Assembly: GCA_030611265.1 (NCBI GenBank)
Contig: JAUWQD010000006.1
Location: 1 to 64,000, forward strand
From: Methanosarcinaceae archaeon
GTDB lineage: Archaea > Halobacteriota > Methanosarcinia > Methanosarcinales > Methanosarcinaceae
Length of the DNA stretch: 64,000 nucleotides
Direction of reading: 5' to 3'
Below are positions 8,785 through 18,501 of the stretch, piece after piece (the stretch's first letter is position 1; each line of letters begins with the position of its first letter). The notes below the pieces were generated by a model, which was not told where the DNA came from, did not search any database, and saw only the letters and a list, made by a program, of their open reading frames with translations. A program made the position numbers and the translations under genes.

Positions 8785-9131
8785 TAATGATGTTCGCTTT
8801 TCGGTTCGTTCTCTTTCCGAATCTGTGCCTCAGTGCACCCTTCAAGACATCCTTTGCAAAGGTTTGCTACATCAGGGTCAACACCTTTACTTAAGGATGG
8901 AAACTCAATATCCACGGGATAGAGTTCGGTTTTTGCACCACAAAGGTCACAATCACCATTCGAACTACTTAGTGAGGATGTGTTTCCATTAACCTCATGA
9001 GCACTCTTAAGACAATCATCACACAAGCCTACCCATGTACCTTTCGGGAATGCGGAAGCAAACCTTGGCATTACGACTTTTACCGGATTAAGGGTCGGAA
9101 GAGACACACTACATAGATCACAATCTGCCAT
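8784..9131 (-). CDS. fpoO: F420H2 dehydrogenase subunit FpoO
   Basis: The protein is the last gene of the fpo operon and has no counterpart in bacterial complex I. Its 115 residues contain repeated cysteine pairs (CDLC near the start, CDDC, CDLC and CKGC later), consistent with zinc or iron-sulfur binding in a duplicated ribbon. FpoO is found with the Fpo complex in Methanosarcina and its relatives; its exact task there is unsettled. The gene follows fpoN by 15 bases and is followed by the operon terminator. Confidence 0.8.
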   Translation of the reverse strand: MADCDLCSVSLPTLNPVKVVMPRFASAFPKGTWVGLCDDCLKSAHEVNGNTSSLSSSNGDCDLCGAKTELYPVDIEFPSLSKGVDPDVANLCKGCLEGCTEAQIRKENEPKSEHH

Positions 9132-9146
9132 ATTTTATCAACTCCA

Positions 9147-10592
9147 TTAGATCATAAGTACTTTTGCTGCTTCCATTGCCCAGTACACGAATGGTTCCGG
9201 CCAGATTCCTATTACCAATACTCCTGCAAGTGCAAGGATTATTGCAATTGCATACGGGACTGGTTCGGAAACTTTGCCGCCACTTGCCGGTAAGAAGTAC
9301 ATGTACTTTACAATACGGGCATAGTAGTACAGTGAAAGCGCACTGTTCAATATCGCAATCACGGCAAGCCATACAAGACCTGATTCAATGGTTGATGAGA
9401 ACAAGATAAACTTGCTCATGTATCCGGCCGTTGGTGGAATACCAGCCAGTGCGAATACGAACACCATCATTGAAAATGCTGTTAGTGGCATTCTCTTGGC
9501 AAGTCCTTTGAAATTGTCAATATGATCAATGTCCTTTGCATTCTTGTTATCAGACAAAACCATGTATCCGACCACAGCTACTACAAGAAATGCTCCAGTC
9601 TTCATAAATGCATGTGACAGTGTGTAAAGGATACCACCTGTAAGTGCCATTGGTGTCATTACGACAAATGCCATTGAGATGTATCCGGCCTGTGCAACTG
9701 ATGAATATGCAAGCATTCTCTTGATACTTGTCTGGGATACTGCTACCACATTTCCAAGTGTCATAGTAATGATCGCCAGTGCTGCAAACGCTGTCTGCCA
9801 TGTGGGACTTAGTACTGCAAGAGCAACTACAAGAACCCTGAATGCTGCAACGAATCCCATCTTTTTGGAACCTGCTGCGAGCAGTGCAGATACCACTGTT
9901 GGTGCACCCTGATATGTATCCGGTGCCCACATGTGGAATGGTACAAGTGCCATCTTAAATCCGAATCCTGCGATCAACATTACTACAGCGATCAAACCGA
10001 TCGGACTTGCTGCAAGCGCACCTGCATTTTCTGCAATTCCAGGTATACTTGTTGTACCTGTCATTCCATAGACAAATGAGATACCGAACAACATCAGTGC
10101 AGATGAAAGTGAACCGATGATGAAGTACTTCATTGCTGCTTCTATTGATTTAGGATTATTTTTCTCAAATCCTGCAAGAGCATAAGTGGAAAGACTTGCA
10201 AGTTCAAATCCTACAAATAACGTTATAAGGTCATTTGCAGATGCAACCACCATCATACCGACTGTTGAAAACAACAACAATGTGAAGAACTCATCAGTAT
10301 TTTTGTTTCCTTCAGTGTATTTGATAGATGCAATGGTCACAAGCAAAGATACTGAAATGAACACGATCTTGAAGAATTGGGACAATGCATCGATTGTTAT
10401 TGTCCCATAGAACATTGTTTCATTCACACTAATATTACTAATGGTCAAACAAAGTGCGGCAATAAGACCCGCACTTGCGATGTAACCAAGAATGTTCTTA
10501 TTGTTCGTACCAATTAATAATCCTGCAAGCAATATTGTCAATCCGACTAATGCCAATATAATTTCAGGTGCCAGTAACATATAATTTTCCAT
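9147..10592 (-). CDS. fpoN: F420H2 dehydrogenase subunit FpoN
   Basis: This is the NuoN-type antiporter-like subunit of the membrane arm of F420H2 dehydrogenase, which oxidises F420H2, reduces methanophenazine and pumps protons. The 481-residue protein is almost entirely transmembrane (about 14 helices). It has the family segment with ALVPFHMWAPDTYQGAP, where a His and a charged Asp lie next to a broken helix, and the Lys in KRMLAYSS further on. The length is normal. The gene follows fpoM with a gap of three bases. Confidence 0.95.
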   Translation of the reverse strand: MENYMLLAPEIILALVGLTILLAGLLIGTNNKNILGYIASAGLIAALCLTISNISVNETMFYGTITIDALSQFFKIVFISVSLLVTIASIKYTEGNKNTDEFFTLLLFSTVGMMVVASANDLITLFVGFELASLSTYALAGFEKNNPKSIEAAMKYFIIGSLSSALMLFGISFVYGMTGTTSIPGIAENAGALAASPIGLIAVVMLIAGFGFKMALVPFHMWAPDTYQGAPTVVSALLAAGSKKMGFVAAFRVLVVALAVLSPTWQTAFAALAIITMTLGNVVAVSQTSIKRMLAYSSVAQAGYISMAFVVMTPMALTGGILYTLSHAFMKTGAFLVVAVVGYMVLSDNKNAKDIDHIDNFKGLAKRMPLTAFSMMVFVFALAGIPPTAGYMSKFILFSSTIESGLVWLAVIAILNSALSLYYYARIVKYMYFLPASGGKVSEPVPYAIAIILALAGVLVIGIWPEPFVYWAMEAAKVLMI

Positions 10593-10595
10593 TGT

Positions 10596-12086
10596 TTACA
10601 CCCCCGCCAGAGCCATCAGGCTAACGATCTGTTCGGCGTTCGTAGTCATCATATCCAGTACCGGACTTGGATTCAATCCAAAGTACAATACAAGCAGTGC
10701 CAGAATACCCATTGAAATGGTTTCGTAGTTGGTAATATCATGGAGATGCCCCAGTTTAGCATTAAGTACTCCAAACATTGATCTTTGTATTGCCCACAGG
10801 TGATAACCTGCAGTCACAACAATTCCAAGCAATGCGAGTAACACATATCCTGGAAGTGTTATGTACGAGAATGTGAGTATCATGAATTCTGCGATGAATC
10901 CACTAAGTCCTGGCAGTCCAAGTGATGCCATGAAACCAAACATCATTAGAACTGTAAGTTTTGGCATCTTCTGTGCCAGACCACCAAGATCGGCAATAAT
11001 CCTTGTACCTGCAATGTGCTGAATTGCACCACATGACATGAACAAAAGACATGTGATCAAACCATGTGAGAACTGCTGGAACATTGCACCTGATACTGAT
11101 AATGGCACAAGTGCTGCTGCACCAAGTGTGACATATCCCATGTGGCTGATACTTGAGTATGCAACCATTTTCTTAAGATCTGTCTGGGCCAGTGCAAGCA
11201 TTGCACCGTAAAGGATACTGAGTACTCCAATAAATGCCAGAATTGAGATCATCATATTTGGTGATCCTGTGAATGGCAACAATGGAAGCATTACCCTGAA
11301 CAATCCGTATCCACCCATCTTAAGCAAAACTGCTGCAAGCAATACACTGCCTGCAGTTGGTGCTTCAACGTGTGCATCCGGCAGCCAGGTATGGAATGGT
11401 ACTGCTGGCATCTTTACAATGAATCCAAACAGCAGTGCAAGGAATATGGAATCCCTGAGCAGGCTTGATTCAAGGAACTGGAACTGTTCAAGAAGATATG
11501 GAATTTCGAAACTTGGAACTCCAGTTTGTGCCCATACTGCGAAATATATTGCAAATATACCGAGCAACATCACAAGAGATGCGACGTGTGTATAGATGAA
11601 AAATTTAATTGCTGCATACTCTTTCTTTGGACCTCCCCATATACTTATCAAGAAGTACATCGGAATGAGTGTCAATTCCCAGAATATGTAGAACAGGAAA
11701 AAGTCAAGTGATGTGAATACACCCATAACTCCTGCCTGAAGTGCCAGTATCAAACCAAAGAACTGATTTGCATCCTTATCTTCGCCCCATGAATAGATGA
11801 TTGTCGCAGGCACCACTATTGCGGCCAACAACACAAGAGGCATTGCAATTCCGTCAACACCAACTTTGTACAAGATACCAAGAGATGGTATCCAATCAAA
11901 CGACTCTACAAACTGCATAGCAGGAGTCAAACTATTAAATTGCATTATCATATACAAAGCACCTGCAAGAGGTGCAAGTGAAAATACTAATGCAATTACA
12001 CGTGCCTGTTCTTTTGTTTGTGTTAATAATGTTAGTACTGCTCCAATAAGAGGTACTAAGATCATAAGTGATACTATAGGCATCAT
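10596..12086 (-). CDS. fpoM: F420H2 dehydrogenase subunit FpoM
   Basis: This is the NuoM-type proton-pumping subunit, 496 residues with about 14 membrane helices. Diagnostic segments are EWELTLIPM-like FWELTLIPMYF (key Glu in helix 5), KMPAVPFHTWLPDAHVEAPT, and KKMVAYSSISHMG with the pumping Lys. The start codon overlaps the stop of fpoL by one base (TAATG), so the two are translationally coupled. Confidence 0.96.
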   Translation of the reverse strand: MMPIVSLMILVPLIGAVLTLLTQTKEQARVIALVFSLAPLAGALYMIMQFNSLTPAMQFVESFDWIPSLGILYKVGVDGIAMPLVLLAAIVVPATIIYSWGEDKDANQFFGLILALQAGVMGVFTSLDFFLFYIFWELTLIPMYFLISIWGGPKKEYAAIKFFIYTHVASLVMLLGIFAIYFAVWAQTGVPSFEIPYLLEQFQFLESSLLRDSIFLALLFGFIVKMPAVPFHTWLPDAHVEAPTAGSVLLAAVLLKMGGYGLFRVMLPLLPFTGSPNMMISILAFIGVLSILYGAMLALAQTDLKKMVAYSSISHMGYVTLGAAALVPLSVSGAMFQQFSHGLITCLLFMSCGAIQHIAGTRIIADLGGLAQKMPKLTVLMMFGFMASLGLPGLSGFIAEFMILTFSYITLPGYVLLALLGIVVTAGYHLWAIQRSMFGVLNAKLGHLHDITNYETISMGILALLVLYFGLNPSPVLDMMTTNAEQIVSLMALAGV

Positions 12087-14098
12087 TATTGCACCTCCAC
12101 GATCAACTTAAGCAGTATTATCAGAAGTCCAACTCCTGCGATAACTGCTGTTGCATAACTCTGGACAACACCGGTCTGGACTTTTCGTATAATCTCTCCA
12201 ATTGCAATTGTACCATCACTGATACCATCAATAATCCCATCAATGATCTTGCGGTCAATGAATTCACCAACAAGAGACAATCCGTATGTCAAATGAAGTG
12301 AGATTATTTCAATGAATATCTGGTGCTGGTAGTACCTGTTGTACAAGAGTTTGAATACTACATTATTTCTTGAGACTATCTTGCTCATGTCTACTACATT
12401 CAAGTAATAGATCAGGAACGATATCAAAAGACCTGCAACACCTACGATGATAGGCATCCAAAGAATAAGCAATGGTTCCCCATGATGCCCATGAACAAGA
12501 TGGTAATTTCCTAACTCTGCCAAATGTTCGATATTCACATGAACAAAGCTATTCTCAAATGTACCTTCAAGGAAGTGATAGAACTTTGTTTGGGTCAGAG
12601 CACCAAAGAACAATGCTAACACTGCAAGAATACTCAGTGGACCTGTCATGGAACTGGGAGATTCATGCCCGCCGTAATCAGTACGTGGTTTTCCTGTAAA
12701 GGTCATGAACAACAACCGGAAAATATAGATTGATGTGAGCAGTGCCGCAACGATTCCGAATATGTATGGAATATAGTTGCCGGTATGTTCTCCAAACAGA
12801 TACGTTGTTTCGATAATTGCATCCTTACTGAAGAACCCACTTGTACCAATCTGTGTACCTGGGATACCGAATCCGGCAAGTGCAAGCGATGCGACCAGCA
12901 TTGTGATAAAAGTAATTGGCATCACTTTACCAACTCCTCCCATCTGCCTCATATCCTGAGTACCCACCGAGTGAATAACACTACCAGCACACAAGAAGAG
13001 CAATGCTTTGAAGAATGCATGGTTGATCAGATGGAACATTGAAACACCAACTGCTTCCATTCCAACTACCGCACCCATTCCAAGACCAAGCATCATATAA
13101 CCCAACTGACTGATAGTTGAGAATGCAAGCACTCTCTTGATATCGTTCATCACAATACCCATTGTTGATGCGAACAGTGCTGTAAATCCTCCAACATAAG
13201 CAACCACGATTAATGCATCCGGTGCTCCCATGAACATTGGGAATGTTCTTGCAACCAGGTATACACCCGCAGTAACCATTGTTGCTGCATGGATAAGTGC
13301 TGAAACAGTTGTTGGACCTTCCATTGCATCAGGTAACCACACATGTAATGGGAACTGACCTGATTTACCAACTGCACCACCGAAAAAGAGCAATGCAATA
13401 ATAGTCAACATGCTCACTTCAGAACCAAGGATAGTTGTGTGCATTGCTGAAAGTTCAGGAATCAGTTTGAATATCTCATTGAACTGGAGCACATATACGC
13501 CTTCAGGAAGGTTTCCATTGTATATTGTAAAGATACTTGAGAATAAAATTATGATCCCAGTAAGGAACATAACATCTCCCACACGGGTTGTCAGGAACGC
13601 TTTCTTTGCAGCTGCTGCTGCAGAAGGTTTCTGGAACCAAAAACCGATAAGCAAGTATGAACACAATCCTACAAGTTCCCAGCAGATAAACAACTGCAAA
13701 ATATTATCTGAAAGAACAACACCAAGCATTGCCGCAGTGAATAATGCGGTTTCTGCAAAGTATCTTGGTTTAGCAGGATCATGTGACATGTATCCTACAG
13801 CATAGATATGGATCAACAAACTTACGAATGAGACCATACAAAGCATCACTCCTGCAAGCGGATCGATCAATATACCAAGGTTAAGTATTGCAAACCAGTG
13901 GAATGATTGATGTACTACTTCTTCAGGATTTTGTAATAAATTAATTGTGATCAGTATCGATATGATACATGATATGGCAATTGCTCCTATTGGTATCAAT
14001 GCACCACCGGAATACATCTTCTTTCCGAAGAAGAATGTAATTACAAAGGCAAGTGCAGGCAAAAGTGGTATTAAAAATGCAAGATATTCTATTGCCAT
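12086..14098 (-). CDS. fpoL: F420H2 dehydrogenase subunit FpoL
   Basis: This NuoL-type subunit, the largest antiporter-like member, ends with the long lateral helix that braces the membrane arm. The protein has about 670 residues. It contains CWELVGLCSYLLIGFW, GKSGQFPLHVWLPDAMEGPT and KRVLAFSTISQLGYM, which carry the conserved Glu, His and Lys. I start at the ATG encoding MAIEYLAF (14098), because GAGGTGG lies at a normal distance before it. A GTG three codons earlier would overlap this site. Confidence 0.95.
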   Translation of the reverse strand: MAIEYLAFLIPLLPALAFVITFFFGKKMYSGGALIPIGAIAISCIISILITINLLQNPEEVVHQSFHWFAILNLGILIDPLAGVMLCMVSFVSLLIHIYAVGYMSHDPAKPRYFAETALFTAAMLGVVLSDNILQLFICWELVGLCSYLLIGFWFQKPSAAAAAKKAFLTTRVGDVMFLTGIIILFSSIFTIYNGNLPEGVYVLQFNEIFKLIPELSAMHTTILGSEVSMLTIIALLFFGGAVGKSGQFPLHVWLPDAMEGPTTVSALIHAATMVTAGVYLVARTFPMFMGAPDALIVVAYVGGFTALFASTMGIVMNDIKRVLAFSTISQLGYMMLGLGMGAVVGMEAVGVSMFHLINHAFFKALLFLCAGSVIHSVGTQDMRQMGGVGKVMPITFITMLVASLALAGFGIPGTQIGTSGFFSKDAIIETTYLFGEHTGNYIPYIFGIVAALLTSIYIFRLLFMTFTGKPRTDYGGHESPSSMTGPLSILAVLALFFGALTQTKFYHFLEGTFENSFVHVNIEHLAELGNYHLVHGHHGEPLLILWMPIIVGVAGLLISFLIYYLNVVDMSKIVSRNNVVFKLLYNRYYQHQIFIEIISLHLTYGLSLVGEFIDRKIIDGIIDGISDGTIAIGEIIRKVQTGVVQSYATAVIAGVGLLIILLKLIVEVQ

Positions 14099-14100
14099 TT

Positions 14101-14403
14101 TTACCACCTCAATATATTAATATCGTCAATGTTGATCATATCCCGCATCCTGAATATTGACAGGAGTATCGCAAATCCAATTACTGCTTCGGCTGCTGCC
14201 AATGCAATTGAAAATAACGTGAACACCTGCCCACTCATGTCATCATTATAACTTGAAAATGCCACAAGGTTGATGTTCGCCGAATTCAACATGAGTTCAA
14301 CACTCATAAGAAGCCGGACACCGTTTCGTTGTGACATGATCCCATACAGTCCGATTGAAAAAACAATCGATGATAGAATCAGGTAATATGTAAGAGGAAT
14401 CAT
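14101..14403 (-). CDS. fpoK: F420H2 dehydrogenase subunit FpoK
   Basis: This NuoK-type subunit has 100 residues and three membrane helices. Two buried glutamates characteristic of the family are visible in [15 protein letters not shown] and in [13 protein letters not shown]; they belong to the proton path. The start overlaps the stop of the upstream fpoJ part by four bases (ATGA), and fpoL follows at once. Confidence 0.94.
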   Translation of the reverse strand: MIPLTYYLILSSIVFSIGLYGIMSQRNGVRLLMSVELMLNSANINLVAFSSYNDDMSGQVFTLFSIALAAAEAVIGFAILLSIFRMRDMINIDDINILRW

Positions 14404-14648
14404 TTTTCCACCTCACTTTTTGCTATATATACAGCACCAATCAGTGCACCCAAAAGTACAAGTGAAAGTACTTCAAACGGAATTACGAATTGTGTGAAAA
14501 TCTGTACACCAATCGCTTCAATGTTACTCTGATCTGCCAGATTTTGAGGCAATTCATCCACAGTTATCCATGTAGTGGTAACAACAGCCAGTGCAACCAC
14601 TGCCAAAAACAGTAATGCCACTGCTCCATTTATTGCTTTACTAATCAT
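14400..14648 (-). CDS. fpoJ: F420H2 dehydrogenase subunit FpoJ, C-terminal half
   Basis: The NuoJ subunit is one protein in bacteria but is encoded here by two genes. This is the second half, 82 residues with two hydrophobic segments. One is near the N-terminus ([17 protein letters not shown]) and one near the C-terminus ([20 protein letters not shown]), the latter matching the last helix of NuoJ. I start at 14648, where GGTGG precedes ATG by five bases; an alternative ATG/GTG lies three codons upstream. It overlaps the end of the first half by eight bases. Confidence 0.9.
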   Translation of the reverse strand: MISKAINGAVALLFLAVVALAVVTTTWITVDELPQNLADQSNIEAIGVQIFTQFVIPFEVLSLVLLGALIGAVYIAKSEVEK

Positions 14649-14925
14649 CAGAACCACCTTTTAATTCCTGTGTAGTCAACATCACAGCAAACAAGATCAA
14701 TACACCTATTGCACCAACGTATATGAGTATCTGAACCATTCCTATGAACTGCGCATTCAACAAAACATATATTCCTGCCACACTAACCAGTGCAACAATC
14801 AATGACAATGCAGCCCGCACAATATCTTTTGCTGTAACGACAAGAATTGAAAATACGATAGTCAGTATTGATACTACCGCAAACATAATTAGTTCTCCAA
14901 TACCTGCAATATCTACTGTCATCAT
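14641..14925 (-). CDS. fpoJ: F420H2 dehydrogenase subunit FpoJ, N-terminal half
   Basis: This is the first half of the split NuoJ subunit, 94 residues and three membrane helices. The highly conserved segment MVQILIYVGAIGVLILFAVML is visible in pieces (MVQILIYVGAIG, then VLILFAVML). In complex I this helix carries a pi-bulge needed for coupling. It overlaps the fpoI stop by four bases and the next fpoJ gene by eight, so the two halves are translated together. Confidence 0.92.
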   Translation of the reverse strand: MMTVDIAGIGELIMFAVVSILTIVFSILVVTAKDIVRAALSLIVALVSVAGIYVLLNAQFIGMVQILIYVGAIGVLILFAVMLTTQELKGGSDD

Positions 14926-15308
14926 TCCTCACCTTCCCCTCTTAATGGTACCTCACGTGCTAACATTGCAGGTGTAAACAACAATGTGTGACGATCCCAT
15001 GTAACAAGTTCCGTTGTGTATATCTTTGTACTTGACAATGCATCCTGTGGACACTGGTCAATACAAAGTCCGCAAAACATGCAATGACCTATATCAATTG
15101 CAGGGAACCATCTCCGATCTCTCACAATCTTGATTGCATTGTTAGGACAAGTATTTGCACATATCCCACATCCTATACACTTGTCTTTATCAAGCTTTTG
15201 TAAACCCCTGAATCTATCAGGGAGATCAGAAGGCACTTCCGGATACAAGCGAGTAACACTTGGCGTGTACACGGTTTTTAATGCCCTGATCATATTTTTA
15301 ATTACCAT
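14922..15308 (-). CDS. fpoI: F420H2 dehydrogenase subunit FpoI (2[4Fe-4S] ferredoxin-like)
   Basis: This NuoI-type electron-transfer subunit carries electrons from the F420-oxidising side toward FpoB and methanophenazine. Two full [4Fe-4S] motifs are visible: CIGCGICANTCP and CMFCGLCIDQCP. I start at the ATG encoding MVIKNMIRAL (15308), which gives 128 residues. An ATG nine codons earlier would overlap the end of fpoH by more than 20 bases. Confidence 0.95.
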   Translation of the reverse strand: MVIKNMIRALKTVYTPSVTRLYPEVPSDLPDRFRGLQKLDKDKCIGCGICANTCPNNAIKIVRDRRWFPAIDIGHCMFCGLCIDQCPQDALSSTKIYTTELVTWDRHTLLFTPAMLAREVPLRGEGEE

Positions 15309-15312
15309 ATAA

Positions 15313-16356
15313 TCACGCTCCAAAGAACATATCAAATACCAAACTGAGTGCTACTGCCCATATCAGGTTTAATACTGATAGCGGGAAAAGTACTTTCCAG
15401 CCAAGGTCAACAACCTGGTCAATCCTGAAACGGGGCAATGCCCACCGGAGCATAATGATTATGAACACAATCGCTACAACCTTTCCAACAAACCAAAATA
15501 TCGGCATTAAAGATCCAAGTACAAAGATGCCGGTCAGGAATTTTGGTAGGTTCCAGCCTCCGAGATATAAAAGTACCATAATACATGCACCAAGGACCAT
15601 GTGAATATATTCTCCAAACAGTCCAAGTCCCCATCGCAGTCCACTGTACTCCGTACCCCATCCTGCAACCAGTTCTTCTTCTGCTTCATTCTGATCAAAA
15701 GGAAGTCGTCCCATATCAGCAAGAATCGATATAAAGAATATCACAAAACCAAGTGGTTGCAAGAATACGAACCACAGCGGGCTTTGCGCTTTTGCAATCT
15801 CCACAATATCAAGCGACTGGGCCATAACTGCCACACCGATTATACAAACACCTAATGGAACCTCATAACCTATCATTCGTGCCGTATTCCTAAAAGCAGC
15901 GATCATTGAATATTTATTATTGGAACCATATGCTGCCATAAAAATACCAAGAACAGATAATGCTGACACAGCTTCTAAATAGATAATACTGATATCCATC
16001 TGGGTAGCTGCAATAGGATATACATTATCTCCAATTACTATCGCACCAAATGGAATCGCGACAATCATCATAAATCCTGATCCCAGCACAATTATCGGAG
16101 CAAGCACAAATAACAATCGATCAGCTTTTGCAGGGATTATGTCCTCTTTTGTAAACAACTTGATCGCATCTGCAATCCCTTGCAAAATCCCATATCTGCC
16201 ACCAACACGATTTGGACCTATCCTTGACTGGATATCCGCTCCAAACTTACGTTCAAGCCAGACTGCAAGTATTGCACATACAAACACAATACCAATCAAA
16301 ATAAGTCCAACTATACCACTAAACCATGGATTGTATACAATATCTACAATATTCAT
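15313..16356 (-). CDS. fpoH: F420H2 dehydrogenase subunit FpoH
   Basis: This NuoH-type subunit links the peripheral and membrane arms and forms part of the quinone (here methanophenazine) cavity. The protein has 347 residues and eight or nine helices. Family signatures are ERKFGADIQSRIGPNRVG near the start, the Glu-rich loop DQNEAEEELVAGWGTEYSG, and LRWALPRFRIDQ near the end. The start at 16356 is preceded by GAGGTG with a six-base spacer. A longer frame beginning at 16422 would run back into fpoD and is not needed. Confidence 0.95.
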   Translation of the reverse strand: MNIVDIVYNPWFSGIVGLILIGIVFVCAILAVWLERKFGADIQSRIGPNRVGGRYGILQGIADAIKLFTKEDIIPAKADRLLFVLAPIIVLGSGFMMIVAIPFGAIVIGDNVYPIAATQMDISIIYLEAVSALSVLGIFMAAYGSNNKYSMIAAFRNTARMIGYEVPLGVCIIGVAVMAQSLDIVEIAKAQSPLWFVFLQPLGFVIFFISILADMGRLPFDQNEAEEELVAGWGTEYSGLRWGLGLFGEYIHMVLGACIMVLLYLGGWNLPKFLTGIFVLGSLMPIFWFVGKVVAIVFIIIMLRWALPRFRIDQVVDLGWKVLFPLSVLNLIWAVALSLVFDMFFGA

Positions 16357-16366
16357 ATTATACACC

Positions 16367-17491
16367 TCATCTGTCTGCCTCGCTGGTACATCCATCCATA
16401 CTTGCTGCGATTGCAGCCACATCCGCTATATAAGTATTTAGGATCAGAGGTGGTAATGCTTGCATTGTCGGGAAGACCGGACCTCTTATCTTGACCCTGT
16501 AGGGTGTATCGGAACCGTCTGATATCATATACATACCCATTTCTCCTCTTGGATCTTCGACTCGATAAAATACCTCACCTGGTGGCACTCTCATAACCGG
16601 AGTCCTGCGACCATATGGTGTTCCTTCAGGGAACAATGGTCCCTGTGGCATCTGGTCGAATGCCTGTTCTATCATGTAAATACTCTCACGAACCTCATCC
16701 AGACGTACCTTTATACGCGCAAAGATATCACCATTTTTCTGGGTACATACCTTGAAATCAAGATCATTATATACAAGATACGGGTCATCCTTGCGAACAT
16801 CAAATTTCACACCTGTTGCCCTGAGCGGTGGTCCTGCAACACCTAATTCCGTTGCCACTTCCTTAGTAAGGGTGCCCACACCCACTGTACGCTGCCTGTA
16901 TATTCTGTCAGTGTTGTAGAGTTCTTCATGTTGATCAAGTTTCTTATTAAGATCATTCAAAACAGACATGGTTTTTTGTTCATAACCTTCGGGGAAGTCT
17001 TCACGAACTCCTCCGAATCTCAAATAAGTCTGGGTAATACGTGAGCCTGTAACAGTATCGATCAAATTAAGAACCTCTTCTCTCTCCCTGATCATATACA
17101 GGAACATAGTAACAAAACCAAGATCCGTCGAAAACTCTCCCAAACCCAATAAATGACTCTGGATTCGTGAAAGTTCTTCCATGATCACTCTTATGTACTG
17201 GGAACGTTCCGGCGGCTCAATTCCAACAAGCCTTTCAACACAACCGCAAAATACTTCGTTGTTGCTCATTGCAGCCAGATAACATATCCTGTCAGTTATT
17301 GTAATACCCTGAAGATAAGTTTTGTTTTCCAGAATTTTTTCAATTCCTTTGTGAATGTAACCCATCTTAAGCTCAGCATCAACAACAGATTCCCCTTTCA
17401 ATCGAAGATCCAATAAATATGGTCCTGGCTGGATTGCATGCTGGGGTCCAAGATGCATTAACATTTCCGATGGTCCAATATTTGTATCCAT
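16367..17491 (-). CDS. fpoD: F420H2 dehydrogenase subunit FpoD
   Basis: This NuoD-type subunit is related to the large subunit of NiFe hydrogenases and forms the methanophenazine-binding site with FpoB and FpoH. The 374-residue protein begins with the GPQH segment (MHLGPQHAIQPG) and contains KGIEKILENKTYLQ, NNEVFCGCVERL and RIQSHLLGLG. It ends with GPVFPTMQALPPLILNTYIADVAA-like sequence in which the metal-binding cysteines of hydrogenases are missing, as expected for complex I relatives. Confidence 0.96.
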   Translation of the reverse strand: MDTNIGPSEMLMHLGPQHAIQPGPYLLDLRLKGESVVDAELKMGYIHKGIEKILENKTYLQGITITDRICYLAAMSNNEVFCGCVERLVGIEPPERSQYIRVIMEELSRIQSHLLGLGEFSTDLGFVTMFLYMIREREEVLNLIDTVTGSRITQTYLRFGGVREDFPEGYEQKTMSVLNDLNKKLDQHEELYNTDRIYRQRTVGVGTLTKEVATELGVAGPPLRATGVKFDVRKDDPYLVYNDLDFKVCTQKNGDIFARIKVRLDEVRESIYMIEQAFDQMPQGPLFPEGTPYGRRTPVMRVPPGEVFYRVEDPRGEMGMYMISDGSDTPYRVKIRGPVFPTMQALPPLILNTYIADVAAIAASMDGCTSEADR

Positions 17492-17501
17492 TATTATTCA
17501 C

Positions 17502-17990
17502 CTACACTAAATTCTTGGAAGTCTTATTCGGGAACCCTTCGTAATCCTTTCGAAGTGGCCAATCACCAAGCATCTCATCTATCAGAAGAAGCGGTTTTAA
17601 ATCCGGGTGATTTTTGTACATAATCCCATACAATTCATATGTTTCCCGTTCGTACCAGTTCGCATTCCAGTAAACTGAAACAATTGATTCAATTTCCGGA
17701 TCATCCCTTGGCAATTTCACTTTTAAAGTGATAACAACCGGATGTTCATAAGATGCTATATGATAAACGACTTCCAGTTCATTCCGATCCGGATAATCAA
17801 CACCACATTCGCAAGACAGATGGTTGCATTCAAGATTATCAAGCATATGCTTGCATACATTGAAAATCGCATCTTTCTCTACATATGATGTAAGCCTCAT
17901 GTCGGATTCGATCTTTGATTCCGATAAATCATTCGGGAATGTCTTAGTTAAAGAGCTGAGTATATAGTCTGCATCGATCATCTCTTTCAC
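17502..17990 (-). CDS. fpoC: F420H2 dehydrogenase subunit FpoC
   Basis: This NuoC-type 30-kDa-class subunit has 162 residues and is peripheral and structural. The family signature is near the C-terminus: YWNANWYERETYELYGI, then HPDLKPLLLIDE and WPLRKDYEGFP. A CxxxxxCxC-like stretch (CNHLSCECG) occurs in the middle and may be specific to this lineage. It follows fpoB by one base. Confidence 0.93.
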   Translation of the reverse strand: MKEMIDADYILSSLTKTFPNDLSESKIESDMRLTSYVEKDAIFNVCKHMLDNLECNHLSCECGVDYPDRNELEVVYHIASYEHPVVITLKVKLPRDDPEIESIVSVYWNANWYERETYELYGIMYKNHPDLKPLLLIDEMLGDWPLRKDYEGFPNKTSKNLV

Positions 17991-17991
17991 C

Positions 17992-18501
17992 TCAATAGTC
18001 CGTACCTAAATCTTTCTTGGCCATGATCTTCTTTTGAAGTTCAATGAAACCTTGTATCAATGCTTCGGGTCTTGGCGGACATCCTGGAATAAACACATCT
18101 ACAGGAAATATCTCATCAATGTTTTGTACAGTACTATATGACTCATAGAATGGACCGCCACTAATGGAACAGTCACCCATACAAATAATCCATTTTGGAG
18201 ATGGCATCTGATCCCACACTCGCTTAAGAGCAGGGAGATATTTCTTGGTCACATAACCACTTATGACTATAACATCGGCCTGCCTTGGGGAATCTCGTGG
18301 TATGATTCCAAAACGGTCCGTATCATAGTGCGAACAACCTGTAGAGATCATTTCCACACCACAGCATCCCATTGGCTGGGTCAAGAACCAGAGTGAGTTT
18401 TTACGCCCCCAATTTATAATGTCCTGCGCAGGAGTCTTTTTCAAAAAATCACTAATTGCACTTGTGGTAGTAAAACCTACATTTTCAATCACTTCACCCA
18501 T
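17992..18501 (-). CDS. fpoB: F420H2 dehydrogenase subunit FpoB
   Basis: This NuoB-type subunit holds the terminal [4Fe-4S] cluster (N2), which passes electrons to methanophenazine. The 169-residue protein shows the adjacent cysteines in PMGCCGVEM, a third in CMGDCSISGG and the fourth in GCPPRPEALI. The gene starts inside the end of fpoA (13-base overlap). Confidence 0.96.
   Translation of the reverse strand: MGEVIENVGFTTTSAISDFLKKTPAQDIINWGRKNSLWFLTQPMGCCGVEMISTGCSHYDTDRFGIIPRDSPRQADVIVISGYVTKKYLPALKRVWDQMPSPKWIICMGDCSISGGPFYESYSTVQNIDEIFPVDVFIPGCPPRPEALIQGFIELQKKIMAKKDLGTDY

Noticed and set aside
8784-9131. A rubredoxin-like or generic zinc protein instead of FpoO
   Set aside because: Its place immediately after fpoN, before the operon terminator, and its duplicated Cys-pair layout fit FpoO better.
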